Shown here: piece after piece, positions 28,055 to 36,572 of the stretch
How the letters are laid out: the number at the start of each line of letters is the position of its first letter
How positions within the stretch are numbered: position 1 is the first letter of the stretch
NCBI RefSeq assembly: GCF_000399665.1
Contig: NZ_KB976986.1
Location: 898,106 to 962,105 of the forward strand
Origin: Acinetobacter calcoaceticus ANC 3811
Lineage (GTDB): Bacteria; Pseudomonadota; Gammaproteobacteria; Pseudomonadales; Moraxellaceae
DNA: 64,000 nt
Reading direction: 5' to 3'
Notes under the pieces: generated by a model
Databases searched by the model: none
What the model was told of the DNA's origin: nothing
What the model saw: only the letters and a program-made list of their open reading frames with translations
Made by a program: the position numbers and the translations under genes

Positions 28055-28082
28055 TTAAAAGCATAAAATTTAAAAAAGTGGA

Positions 28083-28264
28083 GAAATAAAAACAGCTCGC
28101 GTCCAAACAGAAAAGGCTTATAGCCCTATGGTCAATGGTTCACTAACTATCGTGAATTATTTACTCAAAATACAGTTAAAGGTGACACATATACACCTGC
28201 AAAGCTGATGGGTTATAAGCTTGTAACCGAGCTGTCAGGTTCTAGTCCACTAGTCATAAATTAA
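28083..28264 (+). pseudogene. Frameshifted gene remnant, C-terminal fragment
   Basis: From 28083 one frame reads EIKTARVQTEKAYSP; at 28125-28127 the sensible reading continues one frame over as YGQWFTNYRELFTQNTVKGD, then TYTPAKLMGYKLVTELSG, to a stop at 28262-28264. No start codon is present. The composition is protein-like with one base lost near 28126. I do not recognise the family. It lies directly after the chloroperoxidase-like gene and before a strong terminator, so it may be what is left of a second operon gene. Confidence 0.45.
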
Positions 28265-28298
28265 TAAAGCTATTATTAAAACAGCATAGTTGTAATAG

Positions 28299-28328
28299 CC
28301 CCGAACAAGAAGTCATTCTTGTTCGGGG
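28299..28328. terminator. 13-bp hairpin terminator
   Basis: CCCCGAACAAGAA and TTCTTGTTCGGGG form a perfect 13-bp stem with a GTCA loop. The downstream sequence is A/T-rich but has no long T-run. Confidence 0.7.
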
Positions 28329-28467
28329 AATTTATAAATATTTCAAATAAATATAGTGCTACATAGGTACAAGGAAAATCAGAAAACAAAACACTCCATA
28401 AGAAATAATTCAAATTGAATATACTAAAAAGTAGTACATATTTTTTATGAACAAAGGAATGTAAATC

Positions 28468-29043
28468 ATGAGAAAACTAATACTGTTTCTACATGCATCG
28501 CTTGATAGTTTTGTCGAAGGTCCAAATGGGGCAATGGACATTGGATGGATTGCCTACGATGCCGATTTGGCAAATCATGCAAAAGAAATTTTAAGCACTG
28601 TCGATATGGTGATTTGGGGACGTGCGACTTATCAGATGATGCATAATTACTGGCCAACTATGCTTTCAAACCCAGAAGCTTCGGAGCACGAACGGAATCA
28701 TGCTAAATGGATTGAAAAGACTGAAAAAATTGTTTTTTCTACTACATTAGACAAAGTTGAATGGAATAACTCCAGACTGGTAAAAGATCATGTCAAAGAA
28801 GAAATTAATAAGCTGAAACAGCAAGCAGGCAAGGATATGGTTATTTTAGGTAGCCCGCGTTTCGCACACTATTTGATGCAACTTGATTTAATTGATGAAT
28901 ATAAAATTACAGTTTCACCTGTGTTGATTGGTAATGGATTACCACTATTTCAAGGTATTCAAGAAAAGACAAATCTTAAACTCATCGAAAATAAAACTTT
29001 TGCTTCTGGTGCGATAGCTCTTCATTACCAAAAGATAAGCTGA
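28468..29043 (+). CDS. Dihydrofolate reductase-family protein (RibD C-terminal fold)
   Basis: A 191-residue protein of the YyaP/RibD_C branch of the DHFR superfamily: SLDSFVEGPNGAMDIGW at residues 11-27, MVIWGRATYQMM near 50, DMVILGSPRFAHYLMQLDLI near 127 and ISPVLIGNGLPLFQG-like text near 150. NADPH-dependent reduction is expected, but the natural substrate of this branch is unknown. It is preceded by AAAGGAATG and is monocistronic, followed only by a weak 5-bp hairpin. Confidence 0.85.
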   Translation: MRKLILFLHASLDSFVEGPNGAMDIGWIAYDADLANHAKEILSTVDMVIWGRATYQMMHNYWPTMLSNPEASEHERNHAKWIEKTEKIVFSTTLDKVEWNNSRLVKDHVKEEINKLKQQAGKDMVILGSPRFAHYLMQLDLIDEYKITVSPVLIGNGLPLFQGIQEKTNLKLIENKTFASGAIALHYQKIS

Positions 29044-29156
29044 CCTTTTCACTAGTAAGGTTCATAACTTTACTAAGCACCGACTTTCAGTAACAGTTTT
29101 CTATGCTTTGATGAGGTGATGAATACAATTATAAGTATGAAAAATGAGGTGAGAAA

Positions 29157-29849
29157 ATGTCTAAACGCATATTACATGTCGTGACAAATATTTCACGCTA
29201 TAAAGATATAGATGAACCGACAGGCCTCTGGTTAGGTGAACTGACCCATGCCTATGATGAGTTTGAGAAACAAAACTACGTACAAGATATTGTCAGTCCA
29301 AATGGTGGTAAGACACCGATTGAACCCAAATCACTGGGAGTCTTAGTAGCTGATAAATCAGTAAAAGCGAGAGAAGATGATCAGGCATTTATGACTTTAC
29401 TCGCTAACACCCATAAACCGTCAGATATTAATTGGCAAGATTATGACGTGATTTACTACACAGGTGGTCACGGTGTGATGTGGGATTTCTTAGACAATCC
29501 TGAGCTGCAAGAAATCACCAAAAACATTTATGAAAAGGGCGGTATTGTTTCAAGTGTTTGTCATGGCTATTGTGGCTTGCTCAATGTACGACTTTCAAAC
29601 GGTGAGAGACTGATAAAAGATAAAAAGTTAACGGGCTTTGCTTGGAGTGAAGAAGTTCTAGCGGGTGTTGCGAAAAAAGTGCCGTACAATGCCGAAGAGT
29701 TAGCGAAAGAATATGGCGCTCACTATGAAAAAGCTTTTATTCCATTTGCCTCTCATGTCGTTCAGGATGGAAACCTAATTACGGGTCAAAATCCGTTTTC
29801 AGCTACAAAAACTGCTTTAGCGATAATAGAAGAGCTAGAAAAGTCTTAA
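29157..29849 (+). CDS. DJ-1/PfpI-family protein (Hsp31-like)
   Basis: A 230-residue protein of the type 1 glutamine amidotransferase-like fold. The nucleophile elbow SVCHGYCGL places Cys near residue 138, and GGHGVMWDF near 99-107 supplies the conserved Gly-His region; the Glu equivalent is in the GLWLGEL segment near residue 25. The arrangement is that of Hsp31/YajL-type glyoxalase-III or chaperone proteins. It stands alone with a GAGGTGAG site and a 14-bp terminator behind it. A role in carbonyl stress is likely from the family. Confidence 0.86.
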   Translation: MSKRILHVVTNISRYKDIDEPTGLWLGELTHAYDEFEKQNYVQDIVSPNGGKTPIEPKSLGVLVADKSVKAREDDQAFMTLLANTHKPSDINWQDYDVIYYTGGHGVMWDFLDNPELQEITKNIYEKGGIVSSVCHGYCGLLNVRLSNGERLIKDKKLTGFAWSEEVLAGVAKKVPYNAEELAKEYGAHYEKAFIPFASHVVQDGNLITGQNPFSATKTALAIIEELEKS

Positions 29850-29870
29850 TTGTTAATGATTCAAATATAA

Positions 29871-29910
29871 ACCCGAAAAGCAAAACCAATGACGGCTTTG
29901 CTTTTCGGGT
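29871..29910. terminator. Bidirectional terminator, 14-bp perfect stem
   Basis: ACCCGAAAAGCAAA and TTTGCTTTTCGGGT form a perfect stem between the DJ-1-like gene and the converging flavoprotein gene. Confidence 0.85.
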
Positions 29911-29946
29911 GTTTAAATAAAGTGATTTGATCTAGCAACGCTAACT

Positions 29947-31152
29947 TTAAGGAACAATCACAAAATCAGGGTTGGCTATTGCGAAAGCTGCTTCGCGGTC
30001 TGCGGCTGGTGGATAAATCCAGACGGTATTAATCTCGCGTTTAATTTTTTTAGCTTCATCACGCACAAATTGAACCTGACGACCCCAACCTTCGCTATAG
30101 AGTGCGCCCCAAGGACCTAAATCAACACAAGTCACATACTTCGGTTGACTGTATGCATGAAGTGGTAGATCAACTAGTTCTGCCGCAGCGTTGTAACCCG
30201 CTACACGACCTAGGCTCATGGCGTGCTGACACGACATCACGTTAAAGTTACCTAAATCATCGGTTGGAACTTTTACAGTATCGCCCGTGACAAAAACATT
30301 TTTTGCTTCAGGTGCATGTAAATAAGCATCACCTAAAATACGTCCTAAATTATCTTTTTCACCAGTAACTTGAGAGGTGAGTGAGTTGGCTCGCATGCCG
30401 GCAGTCCAAATCACGGTTTCTGTTTCAATTCTTTCGCCATTAGAAAGCGTTACACCAGCGGCATCTAGCGCCGTAACCCGTAGTCCAGCTTTACCTTCCA
30501 CACCAAGCTCGCTAAGAGCTTCTCGAATAACGGTAGCAGCTTGGTCACCCATCGCCGCGCCAATTTCTGTTGAGGAATCAACTAAAACTACACGGACATT
30601 AGTTTCACCTAAAATGCTACGCAGACGTTCAGGCATTTCGGTAACGGTTTCTAACCCAGTAAGACCACCACCGGCAACGACCACCGTATTACGCGCTGCA
30701 TTTGCAGGTTTATTGGCTAAGTTTTTAAGGTGCTGATCTAGTTTCTCAGCATCTTCTAGTGTGCTTACGCTAAAGCCATATTCGGTAAGACCTGATATAG
30801 GCGGCATAAACGTCGTACTTCCGGTTGCCAGAATAAAACGGTCATAGGTTAAAGTTTGTTTGCTGCCATCGGTGGTTGAAACTTCAATTGCCTGTTGGTC
30901 GACATCAATTTTATTTACCCAACCTGCTAGAAATTTAACCCCAACCACACTTAATAACTCTGAAATATCAGGGTTCATATTTTCAAGCACAGCTTCATAA
31001 AGACGAGGACGAATACCAACATTCGGGCTAGGGGAAACCATCACCACTTCAATGTTTTGTTCTTGCGACGCTAAGTGAATTGCTCTTTGTGCTGCGAGTG
31101 CAGCCCATAAACCAGCAAAGCCAGAACCAGCAATAATAATACGCTTACTCAT
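29947..31152 (-). CDS. NDH-2-like NAD(P)/FAD-dependent oxidoreductase
   Basis: A 401-residue two-dinucleotide-binding flavoprotein of the type II NADH dehydrogenase family. FAD motif GSGFAGLWAA is at residues 9-18, the NADH-binding VVAGGGLTGLETV near 160, and FVTGDTVKVP near 300 is the FAD-ribityl motif. It lacks an obvious C-terminal membrane anchor, unlike respiratory NDH-2. It is 158 bp downstream of, and in the same direction as, an Rrf2-type regulator whose promoter has a perfect operator, suggesting redox-regulated quinone reduction. ATCAAATG precedes a clear AAAGGATAA site. Confidence 0.86.
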   Translation of the reverse strand: MSKRIIIAGSGFAGLWAALAAQRAIHLASQEQNIEVVMVSPSPNVGIRPRLYEAVLENMNPDISELLSVVGVKFLAGWVNKIDVDQQAIEVSTTDGSKQTLTYDRFILATGSTTFMPPISGLTEYGFSVSTLEDAEKLDQHLKNLANKPANAARNTVVVAGGGLTGLETVTEMPERLRSILGETNVRVVLVDSSTEIGAAMGDQAATVIREALSELGVEGKAGLRVTALDAAGVTLSNGERIETETVIWTAGMRANSLTSQVTGEKDNLGRILGDAYLHAPEAKNVFVTGDTVKVPTDDLGNFNVMSCQHAMSLGRVAGYNAAAELVDLPLHAYSQPKYVTCVDLGPWGALYSEGWGRQVQFVRDEAKKIKREINTVWIYPPAADREAAFAIANPDFVIVP

Positions 31153-31173
31153 TTGATTATCCTTTTGATAGAT

Positions 31174-31242
31174 TTTCGGACAACAAATTCCTGCTCATCA
31201 CCAAATTTAGGGTGAGCGAATCCTTTCTCTGATTGTCCGAAA
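31174..31242. promoter_or_regulatory. Long-range inverted repeat before the NDH-2-like gene
   Basis: TTTCGGACAA (31174-31183) and TTGTCCGAAA (31233-31242) are perfect 10-bp arms 49 bp apart, enclosing a weaker GCTCA/TGAGC stem. It fills the leader between the Rrf2 and flavoprotein genes and could be a structured mRNA leader or attenuator. Confidence 0.45.
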
Positions 31243-31310
31243 AATCTGAGAAGGCATTTAAAACGATTAGGGGATGTTATTGCTCTAGGGGTTGAGACCC
31301 TTTCAGCTCA

Positions 31311-31859
31311 TTAGTCGGGGGTATCCCGTGAGATTTTGTTTTTCCGCATTTTTGCTGTTCTTCCTTCGATGCGTTCATTGATCCAGCCATTTACATCACT
31401 AAAAAATACGTCGGGTGCATAACGGCCAAAACGGTCAGCAATATCACCAAGTGTATGAGCACCTAAAGCATCTCGCATAGCTTTTTCTGCTTGTAGCATG
31501 ACTGCATGCACTGCACATACACCACTGGTTGCCCAATCTGGTGGAGTATGATTAAAGACCGCGCATTTACCACGAACTTCTTGGCATTCAAAGAGCGGTT
31601 TTTCACCTTCGATAGCATTCACAATATCTAAAAAACTGATTTCATGAGCGGATCGAGCGAGTAAATATCCACCACGAACACCTTCTTGAGCAATAACGAG
31701 ACCTGCCTTTTCAAGTTTAGGAAAAATCTTTGCCATAAAACTTGGAGAGACTCCTTGTAATTCAGCAAGATCCTTACTACTCAAAGGTTTGTCTTCATTG
31801 TTCACGAGAAAAAGAAGACAGTGAATCGCATACTCGACGCTACTAGTGATATAAGCCAT
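31311..31859 (-). CDS. Rrf2-family transcriptional regulator with three C-terminal cysteines
   Basis: A 182-residue Rrf2 regulator. The winged helix is at 1-65 (SSVEYAIHCLLFLV, GVSPSFMAKIFPKLEKAGLV, GVRGGYLLAR). Cysteines C92, C99 and C115 lie where IscR and NsrR hold an Fe-S cluster, but the spacing (6 and 15) is wider than the usual 5/5, so cluster binding is possible and not certain. It is longer than NsrR, with a basic C-terminal tail. A perfect 12-bp-arm operator sits 24 bp before its start. The probable target is the adjacent NDH-2-like gene plus itself; the signal may be NO, quinone or oxidative stress. Confidence 0.86.
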   Translation of the reverse strand: MAYITSSVEYAIHCLLFLVNNEDKPLSSKDLAELQGVSPSFMAKIFPKLEKAGLVIAQEGVRGGYLLARSAHEISFLDIVNAIEGEKPLFECQEVRGKCAVFNHTPPDWATSGVCAVHAVMLQAEKAMRDALGAHTLGDIADRFGRYAPDVFFSDVNGWINERIEGRTAKMRKNKISRDTPD

Positions 31860-31883
31860 TTAATTTCATAATTGATCAATTAC

Positions 31884-31910
31884 AAACACAGACTAATGTA
31901 GTCTGTGTTT
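31884..31910. promoter_or_regulatory. Perfect 12-bp-arm Rrf2 operator
   Basis: AAACACAGACTA, ATG, TAGTCTGTGTTT: a 27-bp perfect dyad just upstream of the regulator. A weaker relative with AAAACTA/TAGTTTT arms lies at 31923-31951. Confidence 0.7.
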
Positions 31911-31951
31911 TAAGTCAATAATAAAACTAAGACAAAGTTAGTCCTAGTTTT

Positions 31952-32233
31952 TAAAAGGCTCTTTTAAAGCGTTAATAATTAATATATCTAATTGAATAAT
32001 TTAAATTTTATTAAATAATAAATTTATAAAAATTTATTTAGTTCTCTTGAGTGTAAAAAAATCTAGTAGATGTTTAATGAGGTGGTTCACAACTTATAAG
32101 TAAGATAGATGAAAGGGGATAGGCACTTATCATTTATTTATAGAGTCTTTTAAATTATATTTGTGTAGATTGTTTCAATTAAAATATTGAATAGCTTTAT
32201 CTGAATAAAAATATTTTTTATATAGCATGATGA
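31952..32233. other. AT-rich intergenic region without a gene
   Basis: Very AT-rich, with no coding reading frame I can support. It carries the promoter for the membrane protein at 32234, for which no clear consensus is seen. Confidence 0.5.
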
Positions 32234-32620
32234 ATGAATAAGAGAGTTGTTTTGAAAACTGAATTTATTATTAGATGTATTTATGCACTTTGTCTTATCA
32301 GTGCAGGGTTCAACCATTTACAAACTGTTCTAATGCATGGTTTGTTTTGGGACTATAACAATGCACCACTATTTACCTGTATTTATTGGACATCTTTAAC
32401 ATTTATCGATCCACTTGCAGCAATTCTTCTATTTTATAGACCCCGTATAGGCTTAATTCTAACTTTTCTCATTATATTTAGTGATGTCATTCACAACACT
32501 TGGATTACATTAAAAGTGGGCCGAGACTTGCTCAACTATATGTATATTTCCCAATTTTTATTTCTGGTTTTTGTTTTGTGCACAATTAAGTTTCCTTGGA
32601 AGGCATATAAGACAAGTTAA
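32234..32620 (+). CDS. Small membrane protein, four predicted helices
   Basis: A 128-residue hydrophobic protein with transmembrane stretches at about 10-28, 45-66, 70-88 and 103-122 and a basic C-terminal tail (PWKAYKTS). HNTWITLKVGRD between helices 3 and 4 is the only polar loop of note. I do not recognise a characterised family; DoxX-like or small integral membrane proteins of Acinetobacter look similar in layout. It is monocistronic with a strong hairpin behind it. Ribosome site is weak (AATAAGAGAG lies within the start). Function not assigned. Confidence 0.6.
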   Translation: MNKRVVLKTEFIIRCIYALCLISAGFNHLQTVLMHGLFWDYNNAPLFTCIYWTSLTFIDPLAAILLFYRPRIGLILTFLIIFSDVIHNTWITLKVGRDLLNYMYISQFLFLVFVLCTIKFPWKAYKTS

Positions 32621-32632
32621 AATTTAAAGATA

Positions 32633-32660
32633 GGAGAGTAAAAGCATCCTTTTACTCTCC
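32633..32660. terminator. Bidirectional terminator, 12-bp stem
   Basis: GGAGAGTAAAAG / CTTTTACTCTCC with loop CATC, between converging genes. Confidence 0.85.
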
Positions 32661-32677
32661 AAATAATTTCTTCAAAC

Positions 32678-33697
32678 TTACGAACGCCACCAATAATTTT
32701 CAACATTTGGCTCATTTAGGTTCAGTACTTCTCCCATTTGCGGTGTGCTAATCGCTAACGCATTTTCTTTAGCTAAACCGACAATACGTTCAAACGGGTC
32801 ATCCCAAGCATGAAGTGCCAAGTCAAAAGTACCGTTGTGCACAGGCAATAAATGACGACCTTTTAAATCGATATGTGCTTGCAAAGTTTGCTCTGGTTGC
32901 ATGTGAACATCAGGCCATTCAGGGTCATAAGCACCAGTTTCTAACATGGTTAAATCAAATGGGCCATAACGATGTCCAATCTCTTTAAACCCATCAAAAT
33001 AGCCTGTGTCACCGCTGAAAAATACCCGTAGATCATTATCAATAATCACCCACGAAGCCCAAAGCGTCGCATTGCTATCACCCATACCACGGCCTGAAAA
33101 ATGATGAGCAGGGGTAGCCACCAATTTTAGTCCATCCACATGGGTCGTATCCCACCAATCAAGTTGTTGAACTTTTTCTGCTGGAATTCCCCATTTAATG
33201 AGTGTGTCACCGACACCAAGCGGTGTTAAGAAATGCTCAACTTCATCGTTAAGCTGCATGACCGCATGGTAGTCGAGGTGGTCGTAGTGGTTATGTGACA
33301 AAATCACGCCTTTAATGGGTGGCAACTCTGCAATGCTAATCGGTGGCTGATGGAAACGTTTTGGTCCAAGCCATTGAAAAGGTGATGCACGCTCTGAAAA
33401 AACTGGGTCAGTTAACCAAAATTCATTTTGCAGTTTTAACAAGATGGTTGAGTGACCCAAACGAAATAGAGAGCGATCGGGTGCACTTAATAACTGTTCT
33501 TTCGACAAACTTAAAACAGTAATTTCTCTGTTTGGAACGGTGTCTTTTGGTTTGTTAAATAGAAACTTCCACATAAGCTGAAGCGTTTTGCCAAAAGAAG
33601 GCTTGTGTTGGTTGGGACGCGTATTTCTAAATTTGCCATTGTGCTGTTGAGATGGCATTAAGGGAGAAGGCAAGTCTGTTGTGTTTGAAATAGTCAT
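32678..33697 (-). CDS. Metallo-beta-lactamase-fold hydrolase (NAPE-PLD/UlaG-like)
   Basis: A 339-residue MBL-fold protein. The zinc signature LSHNHYDHLD is at about residues 132-141, TPAHHFSGRG near 196, FSGDTGYFDG near 229 and the terminal HNGTFDLALHAWDDP near 287. It resembles the N-acyl-phosphatidylethanolamine phospholipase D branch, and residues 1-50 hold a basic leader but no clear signal peptide. It is divergent from nothing, but a TetR gene lies upstream in the same direction, and TGAGT-type dyads occur before both. A lipid or phosphodiester substrate is inferred from the family only. Confidence 0.85.
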   Translation of the reverse strand: MTISNTTDLPSPLMPSQQHNGKFRNTRPNQHKPSFGKTLQLMWKFLFNKPKDTVPNREITVLSLSKEQLLSAPDRSLFRLGHSTILLKLQNEFWLTDPVFSERASPFQWLGPKRFHQPPISIAELPPIKGVILSHNHYDHLDYHAVMQLNDEVEHFLTPLGVGDTLIKWGIPAEKVQQLDWWDTTHVDGLKLVATPAHHFSGRGMGDSNATLWASWVIIDNDLRVFFSGDTGYFDGFKEIGHRYGPFDLTMLETGAYDPEWPDVHMQPEQTLQAHIDLKGRHLLPVHNGTFDLALHAWDDPFERIVGLAKENALAISTPQMGEVLNLNEPNVENYWWRS

Positions 33698-33772
33698 CTT
33701 GTTTTTCCTTATTGGAACAAACCTATATGTGCAAATAAGAACTTGGGCTAAGTGCTTATTTTGATTTATTTA

Positions 33773-33794
33773 AATGAGTATTTGCTCACTCATT
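33773..33794. promoter_or_regulatory. Candidate TetR operator before the MBL-fold gene
   Basis: AATGAGT and ACTCATT arms, 8 bp apart, share half-sites with the dyad at 34422 in front of the TetR gene. Confidence 0.45.
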
Positions 33795-33837
33795 AATTGG
33801 TTTAAAAATAAGGACGCCGTGCATCCTTAACTTTTAT

Positions 33838-34407
33838 CTAAATTGAAACTGCATGCCAAAACGCTTCAAAACCAGATTTACGATAAAGCTCGGTTTGAGA
33901 AGGGTCTTGGGCAATAAAATTGAGTGTAACTTCGGCAAGTGCACCTAAAATTGAAGCAATAAATAACGGTGGATAATCTCTTAATTTGCCATCGTTAATA
34001 CGTTCTTGAATGTTTTGGGTGAGGTCACAAAAGGTTTGCATGCCAATTTGTTTGCTTTGCTCAGTAATTTGTTCCGAAGTCGAAAGCTGTGCCATGACTT
34101 TTCGTTTAAGAGGAGCTTCTAAACTCCAGTCCAAATAGCTTTGCCAGATATGTGACATTTGTGTTTGTAAATCAGAATCAGCAGGGTAACCAAGCATCAT
34201 GACCTGACGTAGTTCAGCCTTTAGTGAAAGATATAACTGGTTCAGCAGTTCTTCTTTATTGCTAAAATAGGTAAATAAAGTACCTTCCGCTACACCAGCG
34301 ACTTTTGCAATTTTTGAGGTAGACGCACGCTCGCCAAGCTCTGCTAATGTTTCAATAGCAGCACTTAAAATTGCATTACGTTTATCTTCACTGCGTGGAC
34401 GAGCCAT
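33838..34407 (-). CDS. TetR-family regulator
   Basis: A TetR protein of 189 residues from the ATG at 34407 (MARPRSEDKRNA); an in-frame ATG at 34419 would overlap the operator region and is less likely. The helix-turn-helix is in the first 55 residues (AILSAAIETLAELGERASTS, VAEGTLFTYFSNKEELLNQL), and the rest is an all-helical ligand domain. It probably represses itself and the MBL-fold gene downstream through TGAGT-type sites. The ligand is not visible. Confidence 0.86.
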   Translation of the reverse strand: MARPRSEDKRNAILSAAIETLAELGERASTSKIAKVAGVAEGTLFTYFSNKEELLNQLYLSLKAELRQVMMLGYPADSDLQTQMSHIWQSYLDWSLEAPLKRKVMAQLSTSEQITEQSKQIGMQTFCDLTQNIQERINDGKLRDYPPLFIASILGALAEVTLNFIAQDPSQTELYRKSGFEAFWHAVSI

Positions 34408-34421
34408 ATACAAATACATTA

Positions 34422-34439
34422 ATTGAGTGATTACTCAAT
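34422..34439. promoter_or_regulatory. TetR auto-operator
   Basis: ATTGAGT-GATT-ACTCAAT is a perfect dyad with 7-bp arms, 15 bp ahead of the chosen start codon. Confidence 0.6.
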
Positions 34440-34552
34440 CATACATAAAAATAATGAGAGAGCAATCTGTATTTTGTGTGAGAACGTAAAAAATTAGATA
34501 AAGCTATAGATTCAAACCTATAGAATTAGCGATTTCTATAAGAGTGAATTAT

Positions 34553-34580
34553 AAAAAAAGACCATGAGTTGATCTTTTTT
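34553..34580. terminator. Weak terminator behind the quinone reductase gene
   Basis: An A-rich arm ending AGA pairs with TCTTTTTT over about nine bases on the minus-strand exit of the reductase gene. Confidence 0.45.
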
Positions 34581-34622
34581 ATAGTTTAGAACAAGCCTTT
34601 AGGCGACCGAAAAGTATTTAAA

Positions 34623-35630
34623 CTATTCATCTGACGAGACAAATTGCAAAACCACTTTTCCTTTTGTTCGTCCCGAATTTACGTACTGAAGGGCTTCTTT
34701 AATTTGCACAAACTCATATATTTGGTCAACTACGGGTTTAATTTTTCCAGCGTCGACCAATTCGGAAATTTTTGAGAGCTGCTGCCCGTTCGGTTGCATA
34801 AATAGAAATGAATAGGTAACGCCACGTTTTTTTGCTTTATGTCGGATTGACCAGCTTAGAAGCGGGATAACACATTTTAGAAAACGGTTCAGATTAAATG
34901 CTTCTGTAGTAGCTTGATCGGGTGGACCCGCAAGACTGATAAGTCGCCCACCACGTTTAAGCACATTGACTGATTTCTCTAAGGTTTTTCCACCTTGCGT
35001 ATCTAAAACTACATCATAGTCTTTAAGTTCTTGCTCAAAATCTGTGGTTTTATAGTCAACAATGATGTCGGCACCCAACTCTCTAACCCACTGAGTGTTT
35101 TTACCACTTGTTGTCGTTGCAACAATAGCCCCTAAGGATTTGGCAAGTTGAATTGCGATTGAACCAACACCACCTGAACCAGCGTGAATCAGTACTTTTT
35201 GTCCTGCCTGAACTTTTGCCATTTCAACCAGAGCTTGCCATGCTGTTAATGTCACTAAAGGTAAAGAGGCCGCCTGCTCCATAGAAAGATTTTGAGGTTT
35301 AAGTGCAAGTGAAGACTGTTGGACCACTGTATATTCTGCAAAAGCACCATGCAGGTCGGTCTTGGCATAGACTTCATCTCCAGCTTTAAACTGGCTCACA
35401 TTTGACCCAACTTCTACGACTGTACCTGCAAAATCATTGCCTAATATGAAAGGAAACTTCAGTGGCAGAATTGCTTTAAGTTCGCCCTCTAAAACTTTTA
35501 AGTCGAGAGGGTTAATACTTGCAGCATGAACTTTAACAAGCACGCCATCTTCGGTTAGATTAGGCCTAGTCTGTTCATCGAACTGTACATCATCAATATT
35601 GCCATAACGGCTAATGTAGGCTGCTTTCAT
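34623..35630 (-). CDS. NADP-dependent quinone oxidoreductase (zinc-independent MDR)
   Basis: A 335-residue medium-chain reductase. The N-terminal GroES-like domain has PFILGNDFAGTVVEVG and AGDEVYAKTD; the Rossmann motif LIHAGSGGVGSIAIQLAKSLGA is at about 145-166. No cysteine cluster or catalytic zinc ligands are present, so it belongs with QorA-like quinone or enone reductases. It starts 55 bp after the SDR gene in the same direction, so the two may be co-transcribed. The role is probably NADPH-dependent reduction of quinones or alkenals. Confidence 0.88.
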   Translation of the reverse strand: MKAAYISRYGNIDDVQFDEQTRPNLTEDGVLVKVHAASINPLDLKVLEGELKAILPLKFPFILGNDFAGTVVEVGSNVSQFKAGDEVYAKTDLHGAFAEYTVVQQSSLALKPQNLSMEQAASLPLVTLTAWQALVEMAKVQAGQKVLIHAGSGGVGSIAIQLAKSLGAIVATTTSGKNTQWVRELGADIIVDYKTTDFEQELKDYDVVLDTQGGKTLEKSVNVLKRGGRLISLAGPPDQATTEAFNLNRFLKCVIPLLSWSIRHKAKKRGVTYSFLFMQPNGQQLSKISELVDAGKIKPVVDQIYEFVQIKEALQYVNSGRTKGKVVLQFVSSDE

Positions 35631-35685
35631 TTGAAACCTCTATTTCTCGAAATTATTTTTAAAGTTTTATAGGCTTGGGTTTGTT

Positions 35686-36489
35686 CTAAACTTTCAAGCT
35701 GCGGTGAATTAATTTGTCAAAGATCTTTGCAGGTGCAAATCGTCTTAACGCTTTTAAGTTTTTTGCAGTTTTTCCTGCTGTGTAGCGTGGTACGACCTGT
35801 TGGCTTTGAATGACGGTTAAAATTGTATTGGCAACCACACTCGGGTCATCTGACTTATTAATTGAATTAATCATTTGTTTATGTAGCTTTTCACGAGTTT
35901 GATCGTAAAAAGAAATTTTATTGTCTGCTTCGAGTAAGTTTACTCCCAAAGACGTATTGGTGTAAGCAGGTTCAATAAGTGACACACGAATGCCTTGAGA
36001 TCTTAATTCGTGATCTAAAGATTCAGAGTAACCTTCAAGTGCATGTTTTGAAGCAGAGTAAAGTGCACCAAAAGGCATTGGTAAAAGCCCAAGAATTGAA
36101 CTGATATTTATGATCAATCCTGATTTTTTCTGACGCATGTATGGAATTACCGCACGAGTCATGCGAACTGCACCAAAAAAGTTGGTATCAAAAATAGCCT
36201 GTGCTTGCTGCATTGAACTTTCTTCGGCACCAGCAGGTGCAATTGCAAATCCTGCATTGTTAATTAAAACATCAATTTTGCCTTCGTTTGCGATGACTTT
36301 TTCAATAGCTTGAGCAACTGAATTCTCTTGATTTACATCTAACTCAATAAGATGAAACTTATGTTTTGATGGATTTTTTGCTCGTCGACTTGTGCCATAA
36401 ACAATAAATCCTGCCTCATGTAAAAGCTCTGCGGTTGCTAAGCCAATACCCGAAGATGCGCCTGTAATCAGAACCACTTTGCCAGCCAT
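35686..36489 (-). CDS. SDR-family oxidoreductase
   Basis: Short-chain dehydrogenase with LITGASSGIG, NNAG, catalytic Ser in INISSILG and YSASK. The C-terminal 70 residues (YTAGKTAKNLKALRRFAPAK) are the extension seen in retinol/steroid-dehydrogenase-like SDRs. I start at ATG 36489 (267 residues), which has AGGA seven bases upstream; an in-frame ATG at 36555 would add 22 polar residues but has no ribosome site. It is divergent from a two-hydrolase operon, and the shared promoter holds motifs also found in front of the HxlR gene at 40387. Confidence 0.84.
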   Translation of the reverse strand: MAGKVVLITGASSGIGLATAELLHEAGFIVYGTSRRAKNPSKHKFHLIELDVNQENSVAQAIEKVIANEGKIDVLINNAGFAIAPAGAEESSMQQAQAIFDTNFFGAVRMTRAVIPYMRQKKSGLIINISSILGLLPMPFGALYSASKHALEGYSESLDHELRSQGIRVSLIEPAYTNTSLGVNLLEADNKISFYDQTREKLHKQMINSINKSDDPSVVANTILTVIQSQQVVPRYTAGKTAKNLKALRRFAPAKIFDKLIHRSLKV

Positions 36490-36572
36490 ATGATGTTCCT
36501 CACTCAAATTTTGTAGCCAATTCACGAATGAATTTTGGCTTGATTTTTTCATCATAATCTAAAAATAAAATA

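Noticed and set aside
30377..30736. 119-codon frame on the plus strand within the NDH-2-like gene
   Set aside because: Shadow of a GC-richer part of the minus-strand flavoprotein; low-complexity Ser/Ala/Val-rich protein, no ribosome site.
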